From: Allobosea sp.
GTDB lineage: Bacteria; Pseudomonadota; Alphaproteobacteria; Rhizobiales; Beijerinckiaceae
NCBI RefSeq assembly: GCF_030695125.1
Contig: NZ_JAUYTP010000016.1
Span: 248,001-312,000 of the forward strand
Length of the DNA stretch: 64,000 bases
Direction of reading: 5' to 3'
The notes under the pieces were generated by a model. It worked only from the letters and a program-made list of their open reading frames with translations. It did no database searches and was not told where the DNA came from. The translations under genes were made by a program, and so were the position numbers. This document shows positions 36,340 through 48,240 of the stretch, piece by piece (within the stretch, counting starts at the first letter, position 1; each line of letters starts with the position of its first letter).

Positions 36340-38394
36340 ATGCGGCCAGGCATCCTCTTCGTCGTCGTCGGGCCAAGCGGGGCCGGCAAGGATACACTGA
36401 TGGACGGGGCCCGGCGGGCCCTGGCGCAGGGTGGGCGCTTCGGCTTCGCGCGTCGCCTGATCACCCGCCCGGCCGATGCCGGCGGCGAGGATCACGAGGC
36501 GATCGACGAGGCCAGTTTCGCCGCGCTCGCGGCCGCCGGCGGGCTGCTGGTCTCCTGGCAGGCGCATGGGCTGCATTACGGGCTGCGCGCCGGGCTGCGG
36601 GATGAGCTTCTCGCCGGCCGCCACATCGTCGCCAATGGCTCGCGCGGCGTTCTGGAGACGCTCGCCGGCGCCGTGCCGCGGCTGATCATCATCAACGTCA
36701 CCGCCTCGCCCGAGACGCTCGCCCGCCGCCTCGCCTCCCGCGGGCGCGAGACGGCAGACGACATCGCCGCGCGGCTCGCCCGCAAGCCGCCGCAATGGCC
36801 TGATGGCATCGAGACCATCACCGTCTCCAATGACGGAACGGTCGAGGAGGGCATCGAGCATTTCCTCGCCGCCATCGACGCCGCCACGCGCCGCCTCTCG
36901 CTCAAACCCGTACCGATCGATGGCTGGCGCGACAGCATCGCCTATCTGCCACGCGACAGCCTCATCGGCGTCGCGGATTTCGACGGGCCGGGCAAGGTCG
37001 ATGTGGCGGGCCCCATCGAGCGGGATGGAACCCGCCGCAGCATCCGCGCCCGCGTCAACGTCGTCGAGCCCGGCTGGCTGCTGCAGCCGCACGAGATCGG
37101 CCTGTCGCGCGAGGCCTTCGCGCAGCTTGGCCTGCCCGAAGGCAGCGAGATCACGCTGACGCGCACGCCGCCGCAGCACAGCCGCGATGCGCTGCGCGCC
37201 AAGATCCAGGGCGCCGAACTCGCTGCCGCCGACTATGCCATGCTGCTGCGCGACATCGTCGAGGGCCGCTACCCGGAAGGCGAGATCTCGGCTTTCCTCG
37301 TCGCCGCGACACGCTCGCTCAGCGATGCCGAGGTCGCGGCGCTCGCGAGCGTGCGCGCCGGGTTCTCGACGCCGCTGCGCTGGGACGAGCCGATCGTCGT
37401 CGACAAGCATTCGATGGGTGGCATCCCCGGCAGCCGGATTACGCTCATCGTCGCGCCGATCGTTGCCGCCCATGGGCTGGCCATGCCCAAGACCTCCTCG
37501 CGCGCCATCACCTCGGCCGCCGGCACGGCCGATGCGATGGAGGTGCTGGCCAGGGTCGATCTGACGGAGGACGATGTCCGCCGCACGGTGGCGCAGGCGC
37601 GCGCCTGCATCGCCTGGAATGGCCGCCTCAACCATTCCGCCGTCGACGACGTGATGAACGCGATCACGCGCCCGCTCGGCATCGATTCCAACCGCTGGTC
37701 GGTCGCCTCGATCATCTCGAAGAAGCTCACCGCCGGCTCGACCCATGTCGTGGTCGACCTGCCCTATGGCCGCCGCGCCAAGCTCCACAGCGAGGCGGAG
37801 GCTCGGGAACTCGGCGCGCTGTTCGAGAGCGTGGGGCGTTCCGTCGGCCTGCATGTCGAGGCGGTCGCCACCTGCGGTGCGGGGCCGATCGGGCGCGGCA
37901 TCGGGCCTGCGCTCGAAGTCCGCGACGTGCTCTGGGTGCTGGAGGGCGATGCGCAGGCTCCGGCCGATCTGCGCGAGAAGGCGCTCGACTTCGCCGGCCG
38001 CATCCTCGCCTGGGACCCCGCCATCGGCACCCGGGACAAGGGCCGCGCGCGGGCGGCCGAACTCCTTGCCTCGGGCGCGGCGCGCGCCGCTCTGGACGGC
38101 ATCATTGCGGCGCAGGGCCGCCGCGACATCGTGGCGAAGCCCGCCGCCCTGACCCACACCATGCGCGCGCCCCGCGCCGGGCGGATCAGCGAGATCGACG
38201 GCTGGCGCATCGCCGGCATCGCACGCCGCGCCGGCGCCCCCTTCGACAAGAGCGCCGGCATCGACCTGCTGCGCGCGGTCGGCGACGACGTCACGGCCGG
38301 CGAGGGGTTGTTCACCATCCACGCCGCGGCCGCGCCCGATCTGGAGGCGGCGGTGGCGCTGGCGGCTGCGGATGAGGGGTTCGTGCTGGGATAG
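36340..38394 (+). CDS. Fusion of PhnN-like ribose 1,5-bisphosphokinase and AMP/thymidine phosphorylase (type 2)
   Basis: 684 residues in one uninterrupted frame. Residues 1-185 are a guanylate-kinase-fold PhnN domain: P-loop GPSGAGKDT (11-19), the RLITRPADAGGEDHEAID and FLVSWQAHGLHYG-type regions, and IINVTASPETLARRL. Residues about 190-684 are a type 2 thymidine/AMP phosphorylase: an N-terminal barrel (DFDGPGKVDVAGP, LPEGSEITL), then DKHSMGGIPGSRITLIVAP (about 354) and SSRAITSAAGTADAMEVL (about 386-403), wording close to archaeal AMP phosphorylases. One half would release ribose-1,5-bisphosphate from a nucleoside monophosphate; the other would phosphorylate it to PRPP. It is coupled to nadC, a PRPP consumer. 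Activities are inferred. Confidence 0.85.
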   Translation: MRPGILFVVVGPSGAGKDTLMDGARRALAQGGRFGFARRLITRPADAGGEDHEAIDEASFAALAAAGGLLVSWQAHGLHYGLRAGLRDELLAGRHIVANGSRGVLETLAGAVPRLIIINVTASPETLARRLASRGRETADDIAARLARKPPQWPDGIETITVSNDGTVEEGIEHFLAAIDAATRRLSLKPVPIDGWRDSIAYLPRDSLIGVADFDGPGKVDVAGPIERDGTRRSIRARVNVVEPGWLLQPHEIGLSREAFAQLGLPEGSEITLTRTPPQHSRDALRAKIQGAELAAADYAMLLRDIVEGRYPEGEISAFLVAATRSLSDAEVAALASVRAGFSTPLRWDEPIVVDKHSMGGIPGSRITLIVAPIVAAHGLAMPKTSSRAITSAAGTADAMEVLARVDLTEDDVRRTVAQARACIAWNGRLNHSAVDDVMNAITRPLGIDSNRWSVASIISKKLTAGSTHVVVDLPYGRRAKLHSEAEARELGALFESVGRSVGLHVEAVATCGAGPIGRGIGPALEVRDVLWVLEGDAQAPADLREKALDFAGRILAWDPAIGTRDKGRARAAELLASGAARAALDGIIAAQGRRDIVAKPAALTHTMRAPRAGRISEIDGWRIAGIARRAGAPFDKSAGIDLLRAVGDDVTAGEGLFTIHAAAAPDLEAAVALAAADEGFVLG

Positions 38395-38423
38395 CGGGCA
38401 CGTTGTTGTCCGACTGAAACGCG

Positions 38424-38519
38424 GGTCATCCCGGACGCAGCGAAGCGGAGATCCGGGATCCATTCCGGAGCGCTGACGGAGAGGTTCCGGAATGGGTCCC
38501 GGTCAAGCCCGGGACGACC
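38424..38519. repeat. Intergenic palindromic repeat, family A' copy
   Basis: GGTCATCCCGG is mirrored by CCGGGACGACC at the end; inside, CCGGGATCCATTCCGG faces CCGGAATGGGTCCCGG. The design is the same as the 6983-type repeats but the arms differ, and it matches the element at 43001-43103. It lies in the convergent gap between the fusion gene and the Lrp-type gene. Confidence 0.85.
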
Positions 38520-38546
38520 TCGCGGGTTCGGGCGGGCTCAATCCCC

Positions 38547-39047
38547 TCACGGCCGCGGCATCTTCAGCGGGTCGATCGAGATCGCGCGCTTCAGCGTGCG
38601 CAAGCCGAAGGTCGTGCGCGTCTGGCGGATGCCGGGGATGCGGTAGAGCGTCTCGCGCAGGAAGCGCTCGTAATGGTCGGTGCCGCTGACGACGACCTTG
38701 ACGAGATAGTCGTATTCACCGGTGACGAGATAGGCCTCGACCACCTCCGGAATCCGGGTCAGCGCCTCGCCGAAATGGTCGAGGATCTTGTCGTCATGCT
38801 TGTCGAGCGTGATCTCGACGAAGACGACATTGCCGAAGCCCAGCGCCTTCTGGTCGAGCACCGCGACGTATTTCTCGATCGCCCCGCTCTCCTCCAGCCG
38901 CTTCACCCGGGTCCAGCAGGGCGAGGGCGAAAGCCCGACCTTTTCGGCGAGCGCATTGACGGTCAGACGGCCGTCCTCCTGCAGCGCGGAGAGAATCCGC
39001 AGATCGGTGGCATCCGGTTCATCGCTCCGGCGGTTGCGCGGTATCAC
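38547..39047 (-). CDS. bkdR: Lrp/AsnC family regulator, probable BkdR
   Basis: 166 residues: HTH_AsnC (about 12-65; ALAEKVGLSPSPCWTRVKRLE) and RAM domain (about 75-155; GEYDYLVKVVVSGTDHYERFL). It is divergent from the branched-chain 2-oxoacid dehydrogenase operon over 227 nt, the same arrangement as Pseudomonas bkdR, whose product activates bkd genes in response to branched-chain amino acids. GTG 39047 is the only start that keeps the basic N-terminal arm; AGGA lies about 9 nt upstream. The gene name rests on context plus family. Confidence 0.85.
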   Translation of the reverse strand: MIPRNRRSDEPDATDLRILSALQEDGRLTVNALAEKVGLSPSPCWTRVKRLEESGAIEKYVAVLDQKALGFGNVVFVEITLDKHDDKILDHFGEALTRIPEVVEAYLVTGEYDYLVKVVVSGTDHYERFLRETLYRIPGIRQTRTTFGLRTLKRAISIDPLKMPRP

Positions 39048-39148
39048 GGAACATCATCCTGCTTTGTGAGTAGAAGACAGAAGATATTTCCGTAGACGGT
39101 TCCGGACGCAACTGATTTCGACAGGAATCTCCGCCGGCTCCGGGCTAG

Positions 39149-40504
<1,356 letters not shown>

Positions 40505-40532
40505 GGATGGCCTCGGCACGCGAGCATCACGC

Positions 40533-40618
40533 CGTCATTGCGAGGAGCGCAGCGACGAAGCAATCCAGGGGGACGTCGAGCGGGCCGGCTGGATTGCTTC
40601 GCTTCGCTCGCAATGACG
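40533..40618. repeat. Intergenic palindromic repeat, family B (CATTGCGAGGAGCG type)
   Basis: CGTCATTGCGAGGAGCG...GAAGCAATCCAG is mirrored by CTGGATTGCTTC...CTCGCAATGACG, giving a long hairpin around a short central segment. It sits inside an operon between bkdA1 and bkdA2, and its right edge merges into the bkdA2 ribosome site. A half copy is at 2376-2413. Confidence 0.88.
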
Positions 40619-40631
40619 GGAGGAGCATCTC

Positions 40632-41647
<1,016 letters not shown>

Positions 41648-41648
<1 letters not shown>

Positions 41649-42976
41649 TGGCCGAGCGCATCATCAAGCTCCCCGATGTCGGGGAAGGCATCGCCGAGGC
41701 CGAGCTGGTCGAGTGGCACGTCAAGGTCGGCGACATCATCCGCGAGGACGATCTGCTCGCCGCGGTGATGACCGACAAGGCGACCGTCGAGATCCCGGCC
41801 CCGGTCGACGGCAAGGTCACCTGGATCGGCGCCGAGATCGGCGACACGGTCGCGATCGGCTCGGCGCTGGTGAAGCTGAAGGTTGCGGGCGAGGCCGGAG
41901 CGGAGGACGCGCCGGCTGAGGACGCTGCGCCGGCGGACGCCGAGGCCAGTGAACACGCCCCGGCTTCCGCACCGGTGCCGGTCGTCCCTCCCGCGAAGCC
42001 TCCGACGGCTGACGAACCGCCCCGCGCCATGACCGTGCCGAGGCCCACCAAGACGCTCTCGGGCGCCTCCGCTCCCGCCCCGGCCCTGCCGCGGCGCGCG
42101 CCCGGAGAACGGCCTCTTGCTTCTCCGGCTGTGCGACTCAAGGCCCGCGAGGCCGGCCTCGACCTGCGACAGCTCGCTGGCACCGGGCCGGCCGGGCGCA
42201 TCCTGCACGAGGATCTCGACGCCTTCCTGCTGCGCGGGCCCGAAGCCGAGCGCAAGCCCGGCCTCGCCGAGAAGACCGGCATCAGCGAGATCAAGGTCGT
42301 CGGCCTCCGGCGCAAGATCGCCGAGAAGATGGCGCTGTCGAAGGCGCGTATTCCGCACATCACCATCGTCGAGGAGGTGGACGTTTCGGCGCTGGAGGAT
42401 CTGCGCGCCGTCCTCAACAAGAAGCCGACGCCCGAGCGCCCGAAGCTGACGCTGCTGCCTTTCCTGATGCGTGCCATGGCCAAGGCTCTGGCCGAGCAGC
42501 CCAACCTGAACGCGCTCTATGACGACGAGGCCGGCATCGTGCGCCAGCATGCCGGCATCCATCTCGGCATCGCCACGCAGACGCCGGGCGGGCTGATGGT
42601 CCCCGTGGTGAAGCATGCCGAGGCGCGCGACATCTTCGGCTGCGCGCTGGAGCTCAACCGCATCGCCGAGCGCGCCCGGCAGGGCACCGCCACCCGCGAC
42701 GAGCTCACCGGCTCGACCATCACCATCACCTCGCTGGGCGCCATGGGCGGCATCGCCACGACGCCGGTGATCAACCATCCGGAGGTCGCCATCGTCGGCG
42801 TCAACAAGATGATGGTCCGCCCGGTCTGGGACGGCACCACCTTCGTGCCGCGCAAGATGATGAACCTCTCCTCCAGTTTCGACCACCGTGTCGTCGACGG
42901 CTGGGACGCGGCCGTCTTCGTGCAGCGGCTCAAGGAGCTGCTGGAGAACCCGGCGACGCTGTTCATCGATGGGTGA
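41648..42976 (+). CDS. bkdB: Branched-chain 2-oxoacid dehydrogenase E2, dihydrolipoamide acyltransferase
   Basis: 442 residues: lipoyl domain (about 1-80) with lipoylated Lys in MTDKATVEI near 43, an Ala/Pro-rich linker (about 85-155), a peripheral-subunit-binding domain (about 158-195; ASPAVRLKAREAGLDLRQL) and a catalytic domain (about 210-442) with HRVVDG near 412. It transfers the branched acyl group to CoA and forms the core of the complex. The start overlaps the bkdA2 stop by one base. A repeat follows before the E3 gene. Confidence 0.95.
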
Positions 42977-43000
42977 TGCGGTGGGATTTGTGCTGATCAA

Positions 43001-43103
43001 CGTCACCGGGGCATCCCGGACGCAGCGGAGCGGAGATCCGGGATCCATGCCTGAACCGTTCCGGAATGGGTCCCGGGTCTCCTTCCGGTCGCCCGGGACG
43101 ACG
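43001..43103. repeat. Intergenic palindromic repeat, family A' copy 2
   Basis: It begins GCATCCCGGACGCAGCGGAGCGGAG-like (read from 43011) and ends CGCCCGGGACGACG, with inner arms GATCCGGGATCCAT and GGAATGGGTCCCGG. It closely resembles 38424-38519. It lies between bkdB and lpdV, so the operon holds two different repeats at successive gene borders. Confidence 0.83.
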
Positions 43104-43150
43104 GCGCGTTTGCAATGGAAAGCTGTCCCCTTTCCCGGCGGAGCCGCATC

Positions 43151-44548
43151 ATGACCGAGATCACCTGCAAGCTCCTCGTCATCGGCGCCGGGCCCGGCGG
43201 CTATGTCTGCGCCATCCGCGCCGGGCAGCTCGGCCTCGACACCGTCATCGTCGAGGCCGGCAAGCTCGGCGGCACCTGCCTCAATGTCGGCTGCATCCCC
43301 TCCAAGGCGATGATCCATGTCGCGGAGGAGTATGAGAAGGCCGCCCACGCCGCCGCCGGCAAGACGCCCTTCGGGTTGACCGCCGGTGCGCCTGCGCTCG
43401 ACTTCGCCAAGGCCGTCGCCTGGAAGGACGGCATCGTCGGCCGCCTCAACAACGGCGTTGGCGGCCTGTTGCGCAAGGCAAAGGTCAAGATCGTCCAGGG
43501 CCGCGCCCGCTTCCGCGATGGCAAGACGGTCGTGGTCGACACGGAAACGGGCCCGAAGGTGATCCGCGCCGAGCGCATTGTCATCGCCACCGGCTCCGGG
43601 CCGGTCGAACTGCCCTTCCTGCCCTTCGGCGGACCCGTAATCTCCTCGACCGAGGCGCTGTCCCTTGCGGAAGTCCCGCAGCGTCTCGCCGTCGTCGGCG
43701 GCGGCTATATCGGGCTCGAACTCGGCATCGCCTTCGCCAAGCTCGGCAGCCGGGTCACCATCGTCGAAGCGCAAGGCCGCATCCTGCCGCTCTACGATGC
43801 GGAGCTGACGGCACCCGTTGCCAAGCGGCTGACCGCCCTCGGCGTCGAGGTCCTGCTCGGCGCCAAGGCGCGCGGCGTTGCGCTTTCGGGCGATGCGCTG
43901 CTGGTCGAGACGGCCGACGGGCAGGAGCGCCGCATCGCAGCCGACAAGATCCTCGTCACCGTTGGCCGCGCCCCCGTCACGTCCGGGATCGGGCTGGAGG
44001 AGCTTGTACTGGACATGGATGGGCGCTTCATCCGCATCAACGACCGCTGCGAGACCTCGATGCGCGGCATCTTCGCGATCGGCGACGTCACCGGCGAGCC
44101 GATGCTGGCGCATCGCGCCATGGCGCAGGGCGAGATGGTGGCCGAGATCGCAGCCGGCCTGCCACGCGCCTGGGACAAGCGCGCCATCCCCGCCGTCTGC
44201 TTTACCGATCCCGAGATCGTCTCGGTCGGCCTCTCGCCCGACGAGGCGGCCCGCGCCGGGCACGAGGTCCGGGTCGGCCAGTTCCCCTTCGCTGCCAATG
44301 GCCGCGCCATGACCCGCGATGGCGAGCAGGGCTTCGTCAGGATCGTCGCCCAAGCGCAGAACGGGCTGGTGCTCGGCATCCACGCCGTTGGCTGCGGCGT
44401 CTCGGAACTCTCGACCGCCTTCGGCCTGGCGATCGAGATGGGCGCGACGCTGGAGGATGTCGCCGGCACGATCCACGCCCATCCGACATTGGGCGAAGGC
44501 TTCCAGGAGGCGGCGCTCAAGGCACTCGGCCACGCCATCCACATCTGA
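43151..44548 (+). CDS. lpdV: Dihydrolipoyl dehydrogenase (E3) of the branched-chain complex
   Basis: 465 residues. FAD-binding [17 protein letters not shown] (about 11-27), the redox disulfide [13 protein letters not shown] (Cys about 42 and 47), the NAD-binding [24 protein letters not shown] and the C-terminal catalytic HAHPTLGE (His near 443) are all present. It reoxidises the lipoyl groups of BkdB with NAD+. ATG 43151 is preferred over the upstream frame from 43115, as the flavin motif starts directly after it and a GGAG precedes it. It is the last gene of the bkd operon. Confidence 0.94.
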   Translation: MTEITCKLLVIGAGPGGYVCAIRAGQLGLDTVIVEAGKLGGTCLNVGCIPSKAMIHVAEEYEKAAHAAAGKTPFGLTAGAPALDFAKAVAWKDGIVGRLNNGVGGLLRKAKVKIVQGRARFRDGKTVVVDTETGPKVIRAERIVIATGSGPVELPFLPFGGPVISSTEALSLAEVPQRLAVVGGGYIGLELGIAFAKLGSRVTIVEAQGRILPLYDAELTAPVAKRLTALGVEVLLGAKARGVALSGDALLVETADGQERRIAADKILVTVGRAPVTSGIGLEELVLDMDGRFIRINDRCETSMRGIFAIGDVTGEPMLAHRAMAQGEMVAEIAAGLPRAWDKRAIPAVCFTDPEIVSVGLSPDEAARAGHEVRVGQFPFAANGRAMTRDGEQGFVRIVAQAQNGLVLGIHAVGCGVSELSTAFGLAIEMGATLEDVAGTIHAHPTLGEGFQEAALKALGHAIHI

Positions 44549-44742
44549 GCCGGCTGCGGCAAACCGTCCCGTCCCCCCGCTTCAGGGGATCGCGCACGGC
44601 AATTTGACGTTGTTTCCGGCAAGACCGCGTGGCGCCTCGCCGATGCAGTCCGGCGATGCGTGCGAGGCGATTGCCTTTGGGGATGGTGGCGCCCATGTCG
44701 GGCCCATGCCCATTTTTGCGGCATCTGTATGAGGAGAATTCG

Positions 44743-45144
44743 ATGTCCGCCGAGTCGTGGCCGCCTCTGTCGCCGCTCCAGACCGGCCTGCGCGGCCGCT
44801 GTCCCCGCTGCGGCAAGGGCCATATCTTCAAGGGCTTCTTGAAGATCCGCCCCTCCTGCGAGGTCTGTGGGCTGGATTATTCCTTCGCAGACCCGGCGGA
44901 CGGGCCTGCCTTCTTCGTGATGATGTTCGTCTGCGTGCCGGCGGCCGCCTTCCCGCTCTGGCTCGAACTGACCTACAATCCCCCAACTTGGGTGCATCTG
45001 GTCACGACGCTGCCGCTGATCCTGCTGACCTGCATTCCACCTTTGCAGCCGCTCAAGGGCTGGCTGGTCGCGGCGCAGTATTTCCACAAGGCCGAGGAAG
45101 GGCGTCTCGCCCGTCCCGACGAGCGGGGCCCGCCGCAGGGGTGA
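44743..45144 (+). CDS. DUF983 family membrane protein with zinc-ribbon-like cysteines
   Basis: 133 residues. An N-terminal four-cysteine knuckle CPRCGKGHIF...CEVCG (about 20-44) probably binds zinc and is followed by two membrane helices (about 55-78 and 84-103). The family is widespread in alphaproteobacteria, often near cytochrome-oxidase or NUDIX genes, and has no proven role. GAGGAG lies 6 nt before ATG 44743. It is flanked by lpdV (194-nt gap) and, convergently, by the iron-type ABC ATPase gene, and is probably transcribed alone. Confidence 0.82.
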   Translation: MSAESWPPLSPLQTGLRGRCPRCGKGHIFKGFLKIRPSCEVCGLDYSFADPADGPAFFVMMFVCVPAAAFPLWLELTYNPPTWVHLVTTLPLILLTCIPPLQPLKGWLVAAQYFHKAEEGRLARPDERGPPQG

Positions 45145-45171
45145 ACGCTCCGGCTAAGTCGCTCGCTTGAT

Positions 45172-45948
45172 TTAGCCGGCCTGACGGCTCGATCCCTCGA
45201 CCAGCACATAGGGCTCGCCACCCGCCAGCGTCTCGACGCGGGCGCGCACGCCATAGACCTGGTCGAGCAGGGCCGGGGTCACGATCGCACGCGGATCGCC
45301 CATCGCGATGAGGCGCGCCTGCGCCAGCACCATCACCCGGTCGGCGAAGCGCAGCGCCTGGTTGAGGTCGTGGATCGAGACCAGCACCAGCATGCCGCGC
45401 TCGCGCGCCAGCCGGCGCACCAGGCTCAGCACCTCGAACTGCCTGTGCAGGTCGAGCGCGCTGGTCGGCTCGTCGAGCAGGAGGATATCGGGCTCGCGCG
45501 CCAGCGTCTGCGCGATCGAGACGAGCTGGCGCTGGCCGCCCGAGAGCTCGCTCAGCGGCCGGAAGGCGAGATCCTCGATTTCGAGGTCGCGCAGCACGCC
45601 GTCGATCTGCTGGAGTTCGGCGTCGCTGACCGACCAGGAGCCGCCCTGCTTCAGAGCGAGCAGGATCGATTCATAGACGCTGAGCACCGCATTCACCGCC
45701 GTGTCCTGAGGCAGGTAGCAGCAGCGCGGCGCGGCACGGCCGGCGATCCGGCTCTCGCCGCCCATGGTCACGCTGCCCTCGCCGCCCGCCAGCCCGGCGA
45801 TGCGCCGGAACAGGCTCGATTTGCCGGCCGCATTGGCGCCGATCAGCGCGACGACCTCGCCACCATGCAGATCGGCCGCGTCGACGCCGCTGAGAACAAG
45901 GCGCGTTCCATAGGAGACGCCGACATCTTTGAGAGCGAGATGGATCAT
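45172..45948 (-). CDS. ABC transporter ATP-binding protein, FecE/FepC family (iron chelate/haem/B12)
   Basis: 258 residues with Walker A GANAAGKSS (about 37-45; Ala-Ala in place of the usual Gly pair), signature LSGGQRQL, Walker B ILLLDEPTSALD and the switch His in VSIHDLNQALRFADR. The HDLNxALRFAD wording is typical of siderophore and cobalamin importers. It starts 7 nt after the permease stop and is third in the binding protein - permease - ATPase operon. Confidence 0.9.
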   Translation of the reverse strand: MIHLALKDVGVSYGTRLVLSGVDAADLHGGEVVALIGANAAGKSSLFRRIAGLAGGEGSVTMGGESRIAGRAAPRCCYLPQDTAVNAVLSVYESILLALKQGGSWSVSDAELQQIDGVLRDLEIEDLAFRPLSELSGGQRQLVSIAQTLAREPDILLLDEPTSALDLHRQFEVLSLVRRLARERGMLVLVSIHDLNQALRFADRVMVLAQARLIAMGDPRAIVTPALLDQVYGVRARVETLAGGEPYVLVEGSSRQAG

Positions 45949-45955
45949 GCTGACA

Positions 45956-47047
45956 TCACCATGACCGCTTCCGGCTCGCCATGATCAGGCTGAAGAAGAA
46001 CGGCACGCCGATCAGCGCGGTCACGATGCTGATCGGGAAGATCAGGCCGGGGATCAGCGACTTCGACACCACCGAGGAGGCCGAGAGGATCGCCGCCCCC
46101 GCCAGCGCCGAGGCCGGCACGAAGAAGCGCTGGTCCTCGCCGATCACCATGCGCGCGATATGGGGCCCGACGAGCCCGATGAAGCCGATCGTGCCGACGA
46201 AGGAGACCGGCACGGCGGCGAGCAGGCTGACCAGCAGCATGATCTCCAGCCGCAGCCGGCGGACATTGATGCCGAAGCTCGCCGCCTTGTCGTCGCCCAG
46301 CCGCAGCGTCGTCAGCGCCCAGGCGCGGCGCAGGAAGAAGGGCAGCGTGAAGGCCAGCACCGCGGTGGTGATGGCGAGCTTCTGCCAGCTCGCCTTGGTC
46401 AGCGAGCCCATCGTCCAGAACACGACCGCGCCCAGCGCCTGCTCGGAGGCGAAGAACTGCAGCAGCGCCAGCAGCGCATTGAAGGTGAAGACCAGCGCGA
46501 TCCCGAGCAGGATCACCGTCTCGGTGGTGACGCCGCGCGACTGGCTGAGCACATGGATCAGCATGGCGGCGCCCATCGCCATGACGAAGGCGTTGATCGG
46601 CACGATGTAGTCGGCCGCGACCGGCAGCAGCCCGACGCCGAAAACCAGCGCCAGCGCCGCGCCAAAGCTCGCCGCCGCCGAAATGCCCAGCGTGAAGGGG
46701 CTGGCGAGCGGGTTGTTCAGGATCGTCTGCATCTGCGCGCCGGCGATCGCCAGCGAGGCCCCCGTGACGACCGCCATCAGCGCGACCGGAAGCCGGATGT
46801 CCCAGATCACGACGCGCAGCGCAGCCGGCGCCTCGGAGGGGTTCAGCAGCGTCGCCAGCACCTGCCCGACGCTGTAGCGCGCCGGCCCCAGCATCATGTC
46901 GACGACGAGGCTCGCCAGCAGCAGGCCAAACATCCCGAGCAGGATCAGCCGCCGCCGCAGCGTCAGCGCACGATAGGCGAGTTGGCCTGGCAGTGCCGGG
47001 CGGGCGGCTGTCGTGGCCACCGGCGTCTGGCTGACCTGCGCTGTCAC
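45956..47047 (-). CDS. ABC transporter permease, FecCD family
   Basis: 363 residues, about ten membrane helices. Typical FecCD motifs are GPARYSVGQVLATLL, IWDIRLPVALMAVVTGASLAIAG, LASPFTLGISAAASFGAA and VGFIGLVGPHIAR-like FVGTIGFIGLVGPHIARM. It forms a homodimeric channel for an iron chelate, haem or corrinoid. The GTG start overlaps the stop of the binding-protein gene as GTGA, so the two are coupled. The N-terminal 25 residues before the first helix are longer than usual. Confidence 0.92.
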   Translation of the reverse strand: MTAQVSQTPVATTAARPALPGQLAYRALTLRRRLILLGMFGLLLASLVVDMMLGPARYSVGQVLATLLNPSEAPAALRVVIWDIRLPVALMAVVTGASLAIAGAQMQTILNNPLASPFTLGISAAASFGAALALVFGVGLLPVAADYIVPINAFVMAMGAAMLIHVLSQSRGVTTETVILLGIALVFTFNALLALLQFFASEQALGAVVFWTMGSLTKASWQKLAITTAVLAFTLPFFLRRAWALTTLRLGDDKAASFGINVRRLRLEIMLLVSLLAAVPVSFVGTIGFIGLVGPHIARMVIGEDQRFFVPASALAGAAILSASSVVSKSLIPGLIFPISIVTALIGVPFFFSLIMASRKRSW

Positions 47048-48183
47048 TTGCCGGCGACCGTGACCCAGTAGCCCGGCTCATAGGGCAGGGGCAGGAAGCG
47101 CTCATGCAGCGTCTTCAGCGTGGCGTTGGCGTCGAGGTCCTTGAACAGCTCGGGATGCAGCCAGGTCGCGATCTCCTGGATCGCCACGAACTGATAGGGG
47201 CTGTTGTAGAACTGGTGCCAGATCGCGTGGACGCGCCCGTCCTTGACCGCCTTGGTCTGGCTGAAGGCCGGCCGCTTGGCGAGGTTGGCGAGCTTGCGGC
47301 GCGCCTCGACCATGTCGGTGCCGGGCCCGAGCCCGACCCAGGCGCCGCCGGGCACATAGGCGCCCCAGTTGCCGCCGGTGATGATCACGACGTCGGGATT
47401 GGCGGCGACGACGGCTTCCGGATTGACGGTGCCGAAGGTGCCGGGGATCAGGTCGGAGGCGAAGTTCTTGCCCCCGGCGATCTCGACCATCTTGCCGAAA
47501 TTCTCACTGCCGAACGACATGCAGCAATCATCGGAATAGCCGCCGGCTCGCTCCATCATCACCAGCGGGCGCTTCAGCCCCTGGACCTTGGCGAGTGTCT
47601 CGGTCACGCGGGCGATCTCGCCGGCGCGGAAGGCGATGAAGTCCTCGGCGATGGTCTCTTTGCCGAAGAGCTTGCCGATCAGGCGCATCGACGGCTCGGT
47701 ATTCTGGAACGGCTTCTCGCGGAAATCGACATAGACCACGGGGATGCCCACCGCGGCGAGCTTGTCGACCAGGCTCGCCTCGTCGCTGGCGACCTTGGCC
47801 TCGACATTGAGGAACAGCACGTCGGGCTTCAGCGCGATCGCCTGCTCGATGTCGAAGGCGCCTTCCTTCATGCCGCCGAAGCTCGGCAACTTGGCGATCT
47901 GCGGATAGCGCGCCAGATACTGCTTGTAGCTGTCGGGATCGGCCTTGGAGAGGTCGTCGCGCCAGCCGACGACGCGCTTGAACGGACCGTCCCGGTCGAG
48001 TGCGGCGACGAAATACATCTGCCGGCCCTCGCCGAGGATGACGCGCTGGACCGGCGCCTCGACCGAGACTGTGCGGCCGAGCACGTCGGTGACGGAGACC
48101 TTGTCGGCGAAGGCGGGGGCGGTGGCGACGAACAGCGCCGCTGTGATGGCGGCCGGCCGCAGAAAGGCGCGCAGGAAAGACAT
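47044..48183 (-). CDS. ABC transporter substrate-binding protein, iron-chelate/cobalamin type
   Basis: 379 residues with a signal peptide (1-26, cleavage after APAFA). The Peripla_BP_2 fold shows VTDVLGRTVSVEAPVQRVILGEG at the start and PDVVIITGGNWG later. ERAGGYSDDCCMSFGSENFGKMV is an unusual central segment with two adjacent cysteines. The family binds ferric siderophores, haem or B12; the ligand here is open. ATG 48183 has GGAGGT 7 nt upstream. It is first in the operon and divergent from the methyltransferase gene over an AT-rich 213-nt region. Confidence 0.88.
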   Translation of the reverse strand: MSFLRAFLRPAAITAALFVATAPAFADKVSVTDVLGRTVSVEAPVQRVILGEGRQMYFVAALDRDGPFKRVVGWRDDLSKADPDSYKQYLARYPQIAKLPSFGGMKEGAFDIEQAIALKPDVLFLNVEAKVASDEASLVDKLAAVGIPVVYVDFREKPFQNTEPSMRLIGKLFGKETIAEDFIAFRAGEIARVTETLAKVQGLKRPLVMMERAGGYSDDCCMSFGSENFGKMVEIAGGKNFASDLIPGTFGTVNPEAVVAANPDVVIITGGNWGAYVPGGAWVGLGPGTDMVEARRKLANLAKRPAFSQTKAVKDGRVHAIWHQFYNSPYQFVAIQEIATWLHPELFKDLDANATLKTLHERFLPLPYEPGYWVTVAGK

Positions 48184-48240
48184 GGGGGAGACCTCCGGGA
48201 GAAGTCGCCGGCTCCTAGGTCCGTCTCCCGGCCCGGTCAA

